This document shows, in pieces, positions 38,784 through 48,166 of a DNA stretch of 64,000 nucleotides. The stretch comes from Shewanella mangrovisoli (GTDB lineage Bacteria > Pseudomonadota > Gammaproteobacteria > Enterobacterales > Shewanellaceae): assembly GCF_019457635.1 (NCBI RefSeq), contig NZ_CP080412.1, positions 1,116,001 through 1,180,000 on the forward strand. Reading direction: 5' to 3'. Numbering within the stretch: the stretch's first letter is position 1; the number at the start of each line of letters is the position of its first letter. A model generated the notes under the pieces. That model ran no database searches, was not told the DNA's origin, and saw only the letters and a program-made list of their open reading frames with translations. A program made the translations under genes and the position numbers.

Positions 38784-39914
38784 ATGTCAAAGCGAGATTA
38801 TTACGAAGTATTAGGCGTTGGTCGTGACGCCAGCGAACGTGAAATTAAAAAAGCCTACAAGCGTTTGGCGATGAAGTTTCACCCCGATCGCAACCCTGGC
38901 GACAAAGCTGCCGAGGCGAGCTTTAAAGAAGTTAAAGAAGCCTACGAAATCCTTACCGATGCCAACAAAAAAGCGGCCTATGACCAATTTGGTCATGCGG
39001 GTGTGGATCCGAATCGCGGCGGTGGTGGCTACGGCGGTGCGGGAGATTTCGGCGATATTTTCGGTGATGTCTTTGGCGATATTTTCGGCGGTGGACGCCG
39101 TGGCGGTCAACGCCAAGCGGCCCGCGGCTCAGATTTACGTTACAACCTAGAGTTATCACTGGAAGAAGCCGTAAAAGGCCTCACCAAAGAACTACGTATT
39201 CCAACCTTAGCCAGCTGTGATGTGTGTGACGGCAGCGGTGCGAAAAAAGGCTCTTCGGCGACTACCTGTGGCACCTGTCATGGTCAAGGCCAAGTGCAAA
39301 TGCGCCAAGGTTTCTTCACCGTACAACAGCCATGTCCAACCTGTCATGGTCGCGGCAAGATCATTAAAGATCCTTGTTCTAAGTGTCATGGCGATGGCCG
39401 TGTCGAGAAGACCAAAACCCTGTCAGTTAAGATCCCTGCGGGTGTCGACACTGGCGACCGTATCCGCTTAGCGGGTGAAGGTGAAGCGGGCGAGTTTGGT
39501 GCGCCACCGGGCGACTTATACGTTCAGGTTACAGTACGTGAACATGCTATTTTCGTGCGTGATGGCAACAACCTCTACTGCGAAGTGCCAATTTCATTCA
39601 GCAAAGCGGCGCTCGGCGGCGAGATTGAAGTGCCAACACTGGACGGCAAAGTCAGCCTGAAGATCCCAGCCGAAACGCAAACGGGCCGTATGTTCCGTCT
39701 GCGTGGCAAAGGGGTTAAATCGGTTCGCAGCCATGCGGTTGGCGACTTGCTCTGCAAAGTCGTGATGGAAACGCCAGTCAACCTAAACGAGCGTCAGAAA
39801 GAATTACTGCGTGAGTTTGAGGCGACCTTAACTGGTGAATCAAAGAAGCACAGCCCAAAGGCTGAAGGCTTTTTCGATGGCGTGAAGAAGTTTTTCCAAG
39901 ACCTAAATAGCTAA
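38784..39914 (+). CDS. dnaJ: Co-chaperone DnaJ (Hsp40)
   Basis: A 376-residue type I Hsp40. The J domain (1-70) carries the HPD triad in [12 protein letters not shown] Gly/Phe-rich region (about 75-115) precedes the zinc domain with four CxxCxGxG repeats: [24 protein letters not shown] and CSKCHGDG. The substrate-binding C-terminal domain follows. It stimulates DnaK ATPase and delivers clients. It lies 109 bp downstream of dnaK and should share its heat-shock promoter. Confidence 0.98.
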   Translation: MSKRDYYEVLGVGRDASEREIKKAYKRLAMKFHPDRNPGDKAAEASFKEVKEAYEILTDANKKAAYDQFGHAGVDPNRGGGGYGGAGDFGDIFGDVFGDIFGGGRRGGQRQAARGSDLRYNLELSLEEAVKGLTKELRIPTLASCDVCDGSGAKKGSSATTCGTCHGQGQVQMRQGFFTVQQPCPTCHGRGKIIKDPCSKCHGDGRVEKTKTLSVKIPAGVDTGDRIRLAGEGEAGEFGAPPGDLYVQVTVREHAIFVRDGNNLYCEVPISFSKAALGGEIEVPTLDGKVSLKIPAETQTGRMFRLRGKGVKSVRSHAVGDLLCKVVMETPVNLNERQKELLREFEATLTGESKKHSPKAEGFFDGVKKFFQDLNS

Positions 39915-39958
39915 TTAGGTTTGGTGGTGCTGCTATGTTAGCAGCGCACTAGATAAAT

Positions 39959-39996
39959 AAAGCCCCGCAGTGTTTAACACTAGCGGGGCTTTTTTA
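39959..39996 (+). terminator. Rho-independent terminator after dnaJ
   Basis: A long stem (AAGCCCCGC and GTGTT with AACAC and GCGGGGCTT) followed by six T residues. Confidence 0.92.
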
Positions 39997-40125
39997 TAGT
40001 TGTTTTATGCAAAAACCACTTAAAAGGTTTGATGTTAGTTTGATTGTTCTGCTTTGCTATTTGTCCTTTATAGCCGAGATTGTGTGTGACTTAAACCTAG
40101 CGTTAGGCTTCTCTTTTTTAAAGAA

Positions 40126-40363
40126 AAATCAAAGTCGTGGGGCTTCACCCCACACCCGACCAAGGAGGACTGCTCGTCCTATCCTCCTTGGATGCTCCAT
40201 GACGCCCCAACGGAGTTGAAAGCCCCTTGTGCTCATTGGCAAATTTGCTATCGCTTCCGAAGGATGCGTCCATGCACCTGCGAAAGCTAGCTCGCCATCC
40301 ATGGCGAGACTCACGCAATTTGCCTATTCGCCCCGCGGCAACTCCGAGGGGGATGGTATACAC
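40126..40363 (+). repeat. Structured repeat element, left copy
   Basis: About 238 bp that is the inverted counterpart of 41621-41867. It begins AAATCAAAGTCGTGG and contains nested inverted repeats: GTGGGG/CCCCAC (40137-40153) with a CTTCA loop, a 10-bp stem CCAAGGAGGA/TCCTCCTTGG (40160-40191), CGGAGTTG/CAACTCCG enclosing the rest, a GGCAAATT..GC/GCAATTTGCC stem and CTCGCCAT/ATGGCGAG. The same stems occur in the right copy with compensating base changes. Confidence 0.85.
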
Positions 40364-40386
40364 ATCACATTTCGAGTAGACATTGA

Positions 40387-41451
40387 CTACTCATAAAAGT
40401 TGACTGTATTCATCAATTGCTCACTAAAGTTAAATATCTCATCTAAGTTATTAATTGGATGCCTTGTTTCATTCTTTTCAGCATCTAAAAGGCCTAGATA
40501 TTTCTGCTTTGCATTAAAATGTAATCTACAGAGTGGTTTACGGTTGTTATCATCAAGCAATATACCGAAATAACTTTGTGTATCCCTAGCAACAACACGA
40601 CTCAAATCAACCTTCTGTCTTAGGATAGCTTTGATAATGTTATAACCTTCAACCTCTTCTTCTGTCGTTATTACTTTATTCTTTTCTTCCTCGGGAGTTG
40701 AAGGTACATCGGCTTGTGGTACCTCAGTTAACTTATCATTATTTAATGCTGTTTTTATTCTTTCATTAATGCTATCACTCAAAAACTGCATCAAAGCTTT
40801 TTGCGTTATATCATGAAATTGTTGCTTCACTTTTGGTGTTAAAGTACCTTCATACGTTCTTGAAGCAAAAAATCTTACAAACTCTTCCTCTGGCTCTTTG
40901 AATTGCTCAGCCACAATTTTCTTAATTTGACTGAGATACTTTAACTCTCCAGCGCTACTTACAATAGAATCAATATTAAATACAGATTTAGCGAGTTTCC
41001 TAACTTCTGGAATAATATGTTCGTCTATATCTTCTAAATCAAATTTCAAAAATGGCTTTTCATCCATTTTATTTGGAGCATCGGAGTCAGTAAATATTTG
41101 ATATTCAGAACCGTTAGTAAGTATTGCAAGGCGGGCATTAGTAACTGAAAAATATCTAAATAATTGCGAAGCATGTTTAATTGTAAGCTTTTCACCATAT
41201 TTTTTACATTCGATGAGTATTTGAACCTCTCCATCCTTCATCAAAGCGTAATCAACTTTTTCACCCTTTTTGTTTATCGTATCAGCAGTAAACTCTGGAA
41301 TAACTTCCGTTGGGTCGTATACATCCCATCCTAATACTTTATCTAAGAAAGGCATAATTAAGGCGTTTTTTGTAGCTTCTTCAGTCTGCAAATTGCTTTG
41401 AATTTGTGGAATACGTTTTGCTAAAACATTTATACGTTCAATAAAATCCAT
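40387..41451 (-). CDS. HsdR N-terminal-like (PD-(D/E)XK) protein, possible stand-alone defence nuclease
   Basis: A 354-residue protein resembling the N-terminal nuclease domain of type I restriction subunits. A PD-(D/E)XK core is visible at about residues 65-95: VIPEF, then KVDYALM and ILIECKK, giving the Asp and the Glu-x-Lys pair. The rest is helical with an acidic Glu-rich stretch and no helicase motifs. The start at 41451 has GAGG upstream; 11 earlier in-frame codons are rejected. The gene is clearly more AT-rich than its neighbours and sits between inverted repeat copies, both signs of horizontal acquisition. No HsdM, HsdS or methylase adjoins. Nuclease activity and a defence role are inferences. 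Confidence 0.72.
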   Translation of the reverse strand: MDFIERINVLAKRIPQIQSNLQTEEATKNALIMPFLDKVLGWDVYDPTEVIPEFTADTINKKGEKVDYALMKDGEVQILIECKKYGEKLTIKHASQLFRYFSVTNARLAILTNGSEYQIFTDSDAPNKMDEKPFLKFDLEDIDEHIIPEVRKLAKSVFNIDSIVSSAGELKYLSQIKKIVAEQFKEPEEEFVRFFASRTYEGTLTPKVKQQFHDITQKALMQFLSDSINERIKTALNNDKLTEVPQADVPSTPEEEKNKVITTEEEVEGYNIIKAILRQKVDLSRVVARDTQSYFGILLDDNNRKPLCRLHFNAKQKYLGLLDAEKNETRHPINNLDEIFNFSEQLMNTVNFYE

Positions 41452-42031
41452 CTTATTGGCCTCATAGTTTGACTCAGTAAACAAACATAGCCTATATCAG
41501 AACGTTGTACCAAAAAATCAACATTGATCACTTTGTGCACACTTTAGGTTTATAAAAATCAAATGTTCGGGACGAGTTAGCTATTCTCTTATGAAAAGTT
41601 TACAGCCGAACACAAAACAAGAGGTATACACCTTCCCCTGCGAAGTTGCTGAAGGGCGTTGAAGAAAATCGCGTGAGCGAGGCATGGATGCCGAGTTAGC
41701 TTTCGGGGTACAGGATGTACCATCGGAAGCGTTAGCGATTTTCGAATAAGCACGAAGCCAGTTTCTAATGCATGTAACTTCGCTAGGGCGGCAAGGGAGA
41801 TCCAAGAGGGGATTGCTGTTGATCCCCTCTTGGTCGGGTGTGGGTTGAAGACCCACGACTTTGATTTAAAAACCTTTAACTCAATGATTGCTTGTCGATA
41901 GTTGGTAATTCGATACGTCACTGGATATGACGAAACAACTACCCCGAGGCTTTAGTCAAAGCCCAAACAATATTGGTATTAACTGCCAACTCTGCGTAAA
42001 CTTTCGCTCCCATGTTTTTATTGGTGTTGTG
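41452..42031. other. Intergenic region with the right structured repeat
   Basis: The first 170 bp are AT-rich and should hold the promoter of the minus-strand nuclease-like gene. The repeat copy (41621-41867) follows, then about 160 bp leading to the helicase start. Small open frames here are repeat-derived. Confidence 0.6.
41621..41867 (-). repeat. Structured repeat element, right copy (inverted)
   Basis: About 247 bp, the reverse complement relative of 40126-40363. Stems on the minus strand are GTGGGT/ACCCAC with the same CTTCA loop (41840-41856 on the plus strand), a 12-bp stem CCAAGAGGGGAT/ATCCCCTCTTGG (41802-41833), GCGAAGTT/AACTTCGC, GAAAATCGC/GCGATTTTC, GGCAT/ATGCC and GGTACA/TGTACC. 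It ends AAATCAAAGTCGTGG at the outer edge like the left copy. Similar sequences are, from memory, dispersed in Shewanella genomes. Confidence 0.85.
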
Positions 42032-43387
42032 ATGACCATTCCTAAGCCTTCAACTTCCCCTGAGCCTTCTCCTGAGTCGTTAACCTTTGCTGAGCTTGGC
42101 ATCAATTCGGCGTTATGTTCGGTATTGCCTGCCGCGCTCAAACATCCGACTCGGGTGCAGCAATTAGCGATTCCGGCGATTCTTGCGGGGCGGGATGTGT
42201 TAGCGCTGTCGCAAACTGGTAGCGGTAAGACCTTGGCTTTTGGTTTGCCCTTACTGCAAGCAGTCTATCAACAACTTCAGCAGCAAGTCGTATTAGCGGG
42301 CGTTAAGCCTGTGTTATCCTCGGCCAGCAATGCGCAGGCCTTAGTGCTAGTGCCGACACGGGAGTTAGCGCAGCAGGTAACGATGGCGCTGCACGCGCTG
42401 GCGAGTAAGTTATCGTCTTCTTTGAATATTCAGCTTCTCTGTGGCGGCATCGCGCAGGAAGAACAATTAGCCGAACTTGCCGCTAAACCGCAGCTTGTGG
42501 TGGCAACCCCCAGGCGGTTATTGGATTTATGTACACAGTCCCATATCAGTCTCGAGTCGGTAAAATACCTAGTGCTAGACGAAGCCGACCGCTTACTGGA
42601 AATGGGATTTTGGCCCGATGTGCAAAAGCTGATGGCAATGATGCCTAAGTGTAAGCAAACCTTACTGTTTTCCGCCACTTTGCCAGAGGCGTTGGATGCC
42701 TTGGCGGGTAAATTGCTGAGCAATAATCCTCTTCGGGTTGAGGCCAGTACACGCAATGCTGTCGTCGCCGAAATCGTAGAGCGACTGTATTTAGTCAATA
42801 AGGGCAGCAAGGCGCAGGCATTGATTGCGTTACTCAAACAATATCAATGGCCGCAAGTGCTGGTGTTTATCAGTGCTCGCGACGATGCAGATGCAATAGC
42901 GAAACGACTAGTTAAGGCGGGGATAAATGCTACTGCGCTGCACGGCGAAAAAGATCAAACCGTGCGCAGCCAAACCTTGGCCGACTTTAAAGCCCATCGC
43001 ATTCAAGTGGTGGTGGCGACGGATTTGATGGCTCGGGGTATTCATGTCGATGCGTTGCCTGTGGTAATCAACTTAGACTTACCTACCAGTGCGCCTGTGT
43101 ATGTGCACCGCATTGGCCGCACCGCAAGGGCGGGCGCTAATGGGCTCGCCATCTCTTTGGTGTGCCATGGTGAAATGCCAAGCTTAACCGCGATCCGAAA
43201 CTTGACTGCGCGTGAGTTACCGTTAGCATCATTGGCGGACTTTCCTGTGACTGATAAGCCGAGCGAAAGAGCCAGAGAGGGCGGTACTGATAATAAAGTG
43301 GCACCTAAGCGCCCACCTCGGGATAAACAGGCAAATCGTCGCAGTCTTAATAAGCACAGTGTAAAAGCCTTTAAAGGTAAGCGTTGA
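42032..43387 (+). CDS. DEAD-box ATP-dependent RNA helicase
   Basis: A 451-residue helicase with all core motifs: Q motif region HPTRVQQLAIPAIL, motif I SQTGSGKT, Ia PTRELAQQ, TPRR, motif II VLDEADRLLEMGF, motif III SAT, then VVATDLMARGIHVDALPVVIN and HRIGRTARAG. A short basic tail (about 400-451, RPPRDKQANRRSLNK) may bind RNA. It is closest to the RhlE/SrmB type of ribosome-assembly or cold-adaptation helicases. The start at 42032 gives MTIPKPSTSPEP; the frame extends 35 codons further upstream without conservation, and the ribosome-binding site is weak, so the start is uncertain by some residues. Confidence 0.9.
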   Translation: MTIPKPSTSPEPSPESLTFAELGINSALCSVLPAALKHPTRVQQLAIPAILAGRDVLALSQTGSGKTLAFGLPLLQAVYQQLQQQVVLAGVKPVLSSASNAQALVLVPTRELAQQVTMALHALASKLSSSLNIQLLCGGIAQEEQLAELAAKPQLVVATPRRLLDLCTQSHISLESVKYLVLDEADRLLEMGFWPDVQKLMAMMPKCKQTLLFSATLPEALDALAGKLLSNNPLRVEASTRNAVVAEIVERLYLVNKGSKAQALIALLKQYQWPQVLVFISARDDADAIAKRLVKAGINATALHGEKDQTVRSQTLADFKAHRIQVVVATDLMARGIHVDALPVVINLDLPTSAPVYVHRIGRTARAGANGLAISLVCHGEMPSLTAIRNLTARELPLASLADFPVTDKPSERAREGGTDNKVAPKRPPRDKQANRRSLNKHSVKAFKGKR

Positions 43388-43456
43388 GAGAGCCTGTGCT
43401 GCTATCCATAAATTGCTAGCACTTATTGGCGGCCGTTTACCTGTCTCTACTCTAAT

Positions 43457-43478
43457 AGGTGAACTATATAGTTCACCT
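43457..43478. promoter_or_regulatory. Perfect 22-bp palindrome upstream of the acetyltransferase
   Basis: The sequence reads AGGTGAACTAT followed by its exact complement with no spacer. It lies 94 bp before the acetyltransferase start and 70 bp after the helicase stop. No T-tract follows, so an operator for a dimeric repressor is more likely than a terminator. Confidence 0.5.
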
Positions 43479-43494
43479 CGGAACTGGGATTGAC

Positions 43495-43562
43495 GGCTTA
43501 CTCATATTAGGGGCTTGTTCATATTAGAAGCTTACTTACATTAGAGGCTTACTCTGATTAAA
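43495..43562 (+). repeat. Four 17-bp tandem repeats abutting the acetyltransferase ribosome-binding site
   Basis: Units of exactly 17 bp start at 43495, 43512, 43529 and 43546 (ggcttactcatattagg and variants, two to five changes each). The last unit runs into the AAAGGA ribosome-binding site nine bases before the start codon. Confidence 0.85.
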
Positions 43563-43571
43563 GGATCCGGC

Positions 43572-44165
43572 ATGGCGTCGACATTAGCGATAAGTAACGC
43601 ACTTCACCACATGGTCAATCACGGGTTAACCACCCAACGTTTTACGCTTCGGCCATTTCAGCGAGCGGATCTCGAGGCTTTTACCGCCTATCGAGCCGAG
43701 CCTAAGGTCGCCAAATATCAAAGCTGGACGGATTACTCTTATAGCGATGCTGTCGCACTATTCGAGAACATGGATTACGCACAATTTGGCGCGGCGGACA
43801 CTTGGTTTCAATTGGCTATTGTCAGTACTGCATCAGCAAAGACGCCTGCCACCTTAGTGGGCGATCTGGCGCTGCATTTTATCGATAAGCAGCAAATGGA
43901 AATCGGCTTTACGATTGCGCCTGAGTATCAAGGTCAGCAGGTAGCATTTGAGGCCGTCAGCGCATTGCTGGATTATCTCTTTATGGAATTAGATAAACAT
44001 CGTGTTATTGCGATAACCGATACTCAAAATCTTGCCAGCTGTCGATTACTCGAAAAACTCGGTTTTCGGCGCGAAGCCCATTATGTGAAAAATATCTTCT
44101 TTAAGGGCGCATGGGGCGATGAATACCTCTATGCCATGTTAAGGGAAGACTATATAGCACCTTAA
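43572..44165 (+). CDS. GNAT family N-acetyltransferase (RimJ/RimL type)
   Basis: A 197-residue acetyltransferase. The region RFTLRPFQRADLEAFTAYRAEP is the RimJ-like N-terminal motif, and the acetyl-CoA part is IGFTIAPEYQGQQVAFEAVSALL followed by ITDTQNLASCRLLEKLGFRRE, split here across the two strands of the fold. It would transfer acetyl groups to an amine on a protein or small molecule; substrate unknown. The ATG at 43572 follows AAAGGA. Its upstream region carries a perfect palindrome and a short tandem repeat. Confidence 0.88.
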   Translation: MASTLAISNALHHMVNHGLTTQRFTLRPFQRADLEAFTAYRAEPKVAKYQSWTDYSYSDAVALFENMDYAQFGAADTWFQLAIVSTASAKTPATLVGDLALHFIDKQQMEIGFTIAPEYQGQQVAFEAVSALLDYLFMELDKHRVIAITDTQNLASCRLLEKLGFRREAHYVKNIFFKGAWGDEYLYAMLREDYIAP

Positions 44166-44305
44166 CTTGCTCGAAGTTCACTCGGCTTTAAGGCAAGTTT
44201 TGAATGTCGTTTGGCTTCTGCTTGCTATCTCAGTAAAATCTTAATCATGATTAGTTGAGTCACTTGGCTGCTAGGTTCGGCCTCGTTCGGATTAAGGAGT
44301 TCCCT

Positions 44306-45115
44306 ATGAAAGCAACAACACTCGCCTTAGTGGCGGTTGGACTCACGTTAGGATTATCAGGCTGCGCGACCACGAAATCGCCCACGGGGCGGGGTCAAAC
44401 CTTGCTGTATTCGGCGTCACAGATGCAGCAAATGGGGGATGCTTCTTTTGAAGAAATGAAAAAGCAGCAAAAGATCAGTAGCGATAAAAAGCTGACCCAG
44501 TACGTAAATTGCGTGGCGAATCGCGTCACTGCGGCGCTGCCCGATCAAAGCCAGAAGTGGGATGTTGTCTTGTTCAACTCCGAGCAAGTTAACGCCTTTG
44601 CATTGCCGGGTGGACACATTGGTGTGTATACCGGCTTACTTAACGTCGCGAGTACCCCGGACCAACTGGCGACCGTATTAGGCCATGAAGTGGCCCACGT
44701 ATTAGCCCAACACGGTAATGAACAGGTCTCTCGGGCGCAGATGACGGGCATGGGGATGCAAATCGCCGATGCCGCCCTTGGCGCGAGTGGCGTCTCAAAC
44801 CGTGACTTATATATGTCGGCCTTAGGACTAGGTGCGCAGGTCGGGGTGATTTTACCCTTTGGCCGCGCTCAAGAGAGTGAGGCGGATGTGATGGGGCTGG
44901 AGTTGATGGCGAGGGCAGGGTTCGACCCAGCGCAGAGCGTGGTGCTCTGGCACAATATGTCGAAAGCGGGCGGTAGCCAAGGGCCAGAGCTGTTATCAAC
45001 CCATCCATCCAACAGCAACCGCATCGCCCAACTCGAGCAATTACAGGGGCAAATGCAGCCTTTGTATCAGAGCGCAAAGGCAAGTGTTAAAAACCAATGC
45101 GTGTTGCCGAAATAG
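44306..45115 (+). CDS. M48 family metalloprotease lipoprotein
   Basis: A 269-residue outer-membrane or periplasmic lipoprotein with lipobox LSGC (Cys19). The zinc-protease motif HEVAHVLAQH (HExxH) and the downstream zinc ligand in ESEADVMGLELMARAGFDP identify an M48B, LoiP/YcaL-like peptidase. These cleave misfolded or incompletely assembled outer-membrane proteins. The start at 44306 follows AAGGAG and begins the signal; 17 upstream codons in frame are excluded. Two Cys residues besides the lipobox are present (NCVANR and the C-terminal NQCVLPK), possibly forming a disulfide. Confidence 0.92.
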   Translation: MKATTLALVAVGLTLGLSGCATTKSPTGRGQTLLYSASQMQQMGDASFEEMKKQQKISSDKKLTQYVNCVANRVTAALPDQSQKWDVVLFNSEQVNAFALPGGHIGVYTGLLNVASTPDQLATVLGHEVAHVLAQHGNEQVSRAQMTGMGMQIADAALGASGVSNRDLYMSALGLGAQVGVILPFGRAQESEADVMGLELMARAGFDPAQSVVLWHNMSKAGGSQGPELLSTHPSNSNRIAQLEQLQGQMQPLYQSAKASVKNQCVLPK

Positions 45116-45307
45116 CGATTTAGGGCGTGGCGCTTGTTTAGATGCCGTCCTTATCTTGCCGCAATTAGGCGCTATTGCTGGATAAATACGCATCGGTTAC
45201 GTAAAATCGCCGCCAAAGTTAAATAAGCAGTCAGTTTATCAGCATAGGGCGTGGAACTATGATAAACTGGCGCGCAAAATTCCATTGAACATTGAGAGTC
45301 GTTAATT

Positions 45308-45925
45308 ATGTCTGATAAATTCAGTACTGTTGAACAGCAAGCAAGCTATGGTGTAGGTCGTCAAATGGGCGAGCAACTGGCTGCTAATTCTTTTGAAGGT
45401 GTGGATATTGCTGCCGTTCAAGCAGGTTTAGCCGATGCATTTGCTGGCGTTGAAAGCGCTGTATCTATGCAAGATATGCAAGTTGCATTCACTGAGATCA
45501 GCCGTCGCATTCAAGCGGCTCAAGAGCAAGCTGCTGCAGAAGCTTCTGCCGAAGGCGAAGCCTTTTTAGCTGAAAACGCTAAGCGTGCAGGCGTGATCGT
45601 GACTGACTCAGGTCTGCAATACGAAGTATTAGTTCAAGGTAGCGGTGCAAAACCAACCTACGAAGACACAGTACGTACTCACTACCATGGTTCTTTCATC
45701 AATGGTGACGTGTTCGACAGCTCTGTAGTTCGTGGTCAACCAGCTGAATTCCCAGTATCTGGCGTTATCGCTGGCTGGACTGAAGCGCTGCAACTGATGC
45801 CAGTAGGTACTAAGTTAAAGTTATTCGTTCCACATCACTTAGCATACGGTGAGCGTGGTGCGGGTGCTTCTATTCCTCCATACTCAACGTTAGTATTCGA
45901 AGTCGAGTTATTAGACATCGTCTAA
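45308..45925 (+). CDS. fklB: FKBP-type peptidyl-prolyl isomerase FklB
   Basis: A 205-residue rotamase. The N-terminal helical dimerisation part (about 1-95, SYGVGRQMGEQLAAN) is joined to a C-terminal FKBP domain with VRTHYHGSFINGDVFDSS, FPVSGVIAGWTEALQLMPVG and the HLAYGERGAGASIPP active-site region. It has no signal peptide, so it is cytoplasmic like E. coli FklB. It speeds prolyl isomerisation. ATG 45308 has GAGAG upstream. Terminator follows. Confidence 0.93.
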   Translation: MSDKFSTVEQQASYGVGRQMGEQLAANSFEGVDIAAVQAGLADAFAGVESAVSMQDMQVAFTEISRRIQAAQEQAAAEASAEGEAFLAENAKRAGVIVTDSGLQYEVLVQGSGAKPTYEDTVRTHYHGSFINGDVFDSSVVRGQPAEFPVSGVIAGWTEALQLMPVGTKLKLFVPHHLAYGERGAGASIPPYSTLVFEVELLDIV

Positions 45926-45933
45926 TGTGATTG

Positions 45934-46810
<877 letters not shown>

Positions 46811-46813
46811 CAG

Positions 46814-46841
46814 AAAAAACGCCATATTGGCGTTTTTTTTT
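46814..46841 (+). terminator. Rho-independent terminator after dapB
   Basis: A stem AAAAAACGCCA/TGGCGTTTTTT with a 3-nt loop and eight T residues. Confidence 0.92.
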
Positions 46842-46990
46842 GCACTCAGATGCCAAGGTGTAGACGAGTTTGGATTTATCCTGTAAACTCGCTGGAATTT
46901 GTCAAAATTTCGTAAATAAGCGGAAATTGGTATCTTAACATAGCATAAAAACATTATATTTCAGTGGCTTGGCTCTTTATGGAGGTCGCG

Positions 46991-48139
46991 TTGACAAAGT
47001 CTGCCTTACTCGTACTCGAAGATGGAACCGTATTCACTGGCACAGCAATTGGTGCCGATGGTCTCTCTGTTGGTGAAGTTGTTTTTAACACTTCCATGAC
47101 AGGATACCAAGAAATTTTAACTGATCCCTCTTATTCACGCCAAATAGTAACTTTAACCTACCCCCACATTGGTAACACTGGTACCAATAATGAAGACGTC
47201 GAATCCAATGGGGTTCATGCTTGTGGTTTAATCATTCGCGATCTTCCACTCGTAGCAAGTAGTTTCCGCAATCAGCAAACCCTCAGTGATTATCTCAAAG
47301 CAAACAACGTTGTTGGCATCGCAGATATCGATACTCGTAAATTAACTCGAATCCTCCGTGAAAAAGGTGCCCAAGCGGGTTGCATCATGGCAGGTGCTGA
47401 CTTAGATGAAGCGAAAGCACTGGCGGCGGCTAAAGCCTTCCCGGGTTTAAAGGGCATGGATTTAGCAAAAGAAGTGACGACTGACAAAGCCTACCCATGG
47501 CGCAAGGGTAGCTGGCGTTTAGTGGGCGGCTTGCCTGAAGATACGCCAGCCGAAGCGCTGAAGTACAAAGTCGTTGCCTACGACTATGGCGTTAAGCAAA
47601 ACATCCTGCGTATGTTGGTTGACCGTGGCTGTGATGTCACCGTTGTTCCGGCAAAAACATCGGCTGCTGAAGTGTTAGCGATGAACCCTGACGGTGTGTT
47701 CCTCTCTAACGGCCCTGGCGACCCAGAGCCATGCGACTACGCGATTGAAGCGATTCAACAAATCCTGAAAACCGATACGCCGATTTTCGGTATCTGTTTA
47801 GGCCACCAGTTACTGGCATTGGCATCAGGCGCGAAAACCTTAAAGATGAAGTTTGGTCACCACGGTGCTAACCACCCAGTGAGCAATATCGAAAAAGGTA
47901 ACGTGATGATCACCAGCCAAAACCACGGTTTTGCTGCCGATGAAGCCACATTACCTGCCAATATCAAAGTGACTCATAAGTCACTGTTCGATGGTTCACT
48001 GCAAGGTATCCATCTGACGGACAAACCTGCGTTCAGCTTCCAAGGTCACCCTGAAGCGAGCCCAGGTCCGAACGATGCGGCCCCACTGTTCGATCACTTT
48101 ATCGAGCTTATTGAACAATACCGTCAGAACGCTAAGTAA
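46991..48139 (+). CDS. carA: Carbamoyl phosphate synthase small subunit
   Basis: A 382-residue glutamine amidotransferase subunit, the same length as E. coli CarA. The class I amidotransferase nucleophile is in [14 protein letters not shown] and the His-Glu pair in [11 protein letters not shown]. It hydrolyses glutamine and passes ammonia to CarB for pyrimidine and arginine synthesis. Translation begins at TTG 46991, with GGAGGT immediately upstream and [12 protein letters not shown] aligning to E. coli; an ATG nine codons earlier lies before that site and is rejected. carB follows after 27 bp. Confidence 0.97.
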   Translation: MTKSALLVLEDGTVFTGTAIGADGLSVGEVVFNTSMTGYQEILTDPSYSRQIVTLTYPHIGNTGTNNEDVESNGVHACGLIIRDLPLVASSFRNQQTLSDYLKANNVVGIADIDTRKLTRILREKGAQAGCIMAGADLDEAKALAAAKAFPGLKGMDLAKEVTTDKAYPWRKGSWRLVGGLPEDTPAEALKYKVVAYDYGVKQNILRMLVDRGCDVTVVPAKTSAAEVLAMNPDGVFLSNGPGDPEPCDYAIEAIQQILKTDTPIFGICLGHQLLALASGAKTLKMKFGHHGANHPVSNIEKGNVMITSQNHGFAADEATLPANIKVTHKSLFDGSLQGIHLTDKPAFSFQGHPEASPGPNDAAPLFDHFIELIEQYRQNAK

Positions 48140-48166
48140 TACGCAAGCTAGGAGAAGAGAGAAGCA

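Larger units (their letters stand above)
39915..40386. other. Intergenic region downstream of dnaJ, largely the left structured repeat
   Basis: After the dnaJ terminator (39959-39996) comes about 125 bp of AT-rich sequence without a convincing gene, then the left copy of the structured repeat (40126-40363). The short open frames across this part run into the repeat and are not credible genes. Confidence 0.6.

Noticed and set aside
40007..40219. 70-codon plus-strand frame with a hydrophobic start
   Set aside because: It begins within the dnaJ terminator surroundings, runs into the left repeat copy and has no ribosome-binding site.
41581..41921. Two overlapping open frames (91 and 110 codons) on the minus strand
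   Set aside because: They lie within the structured repeat and are likely the kind of repeat-derived hypothetical proteins found at dispersed copies; the compensatory stem changes argue for structure, not coding.
44640..45083. 147-codon open frame antisense to the M48 protease gene
   Set aside because: It overlaps a well-supported protease in the opposite strand, has an Arg/Pro/Ser-rich composition typical of antisense frames and no ribosome-binding site.
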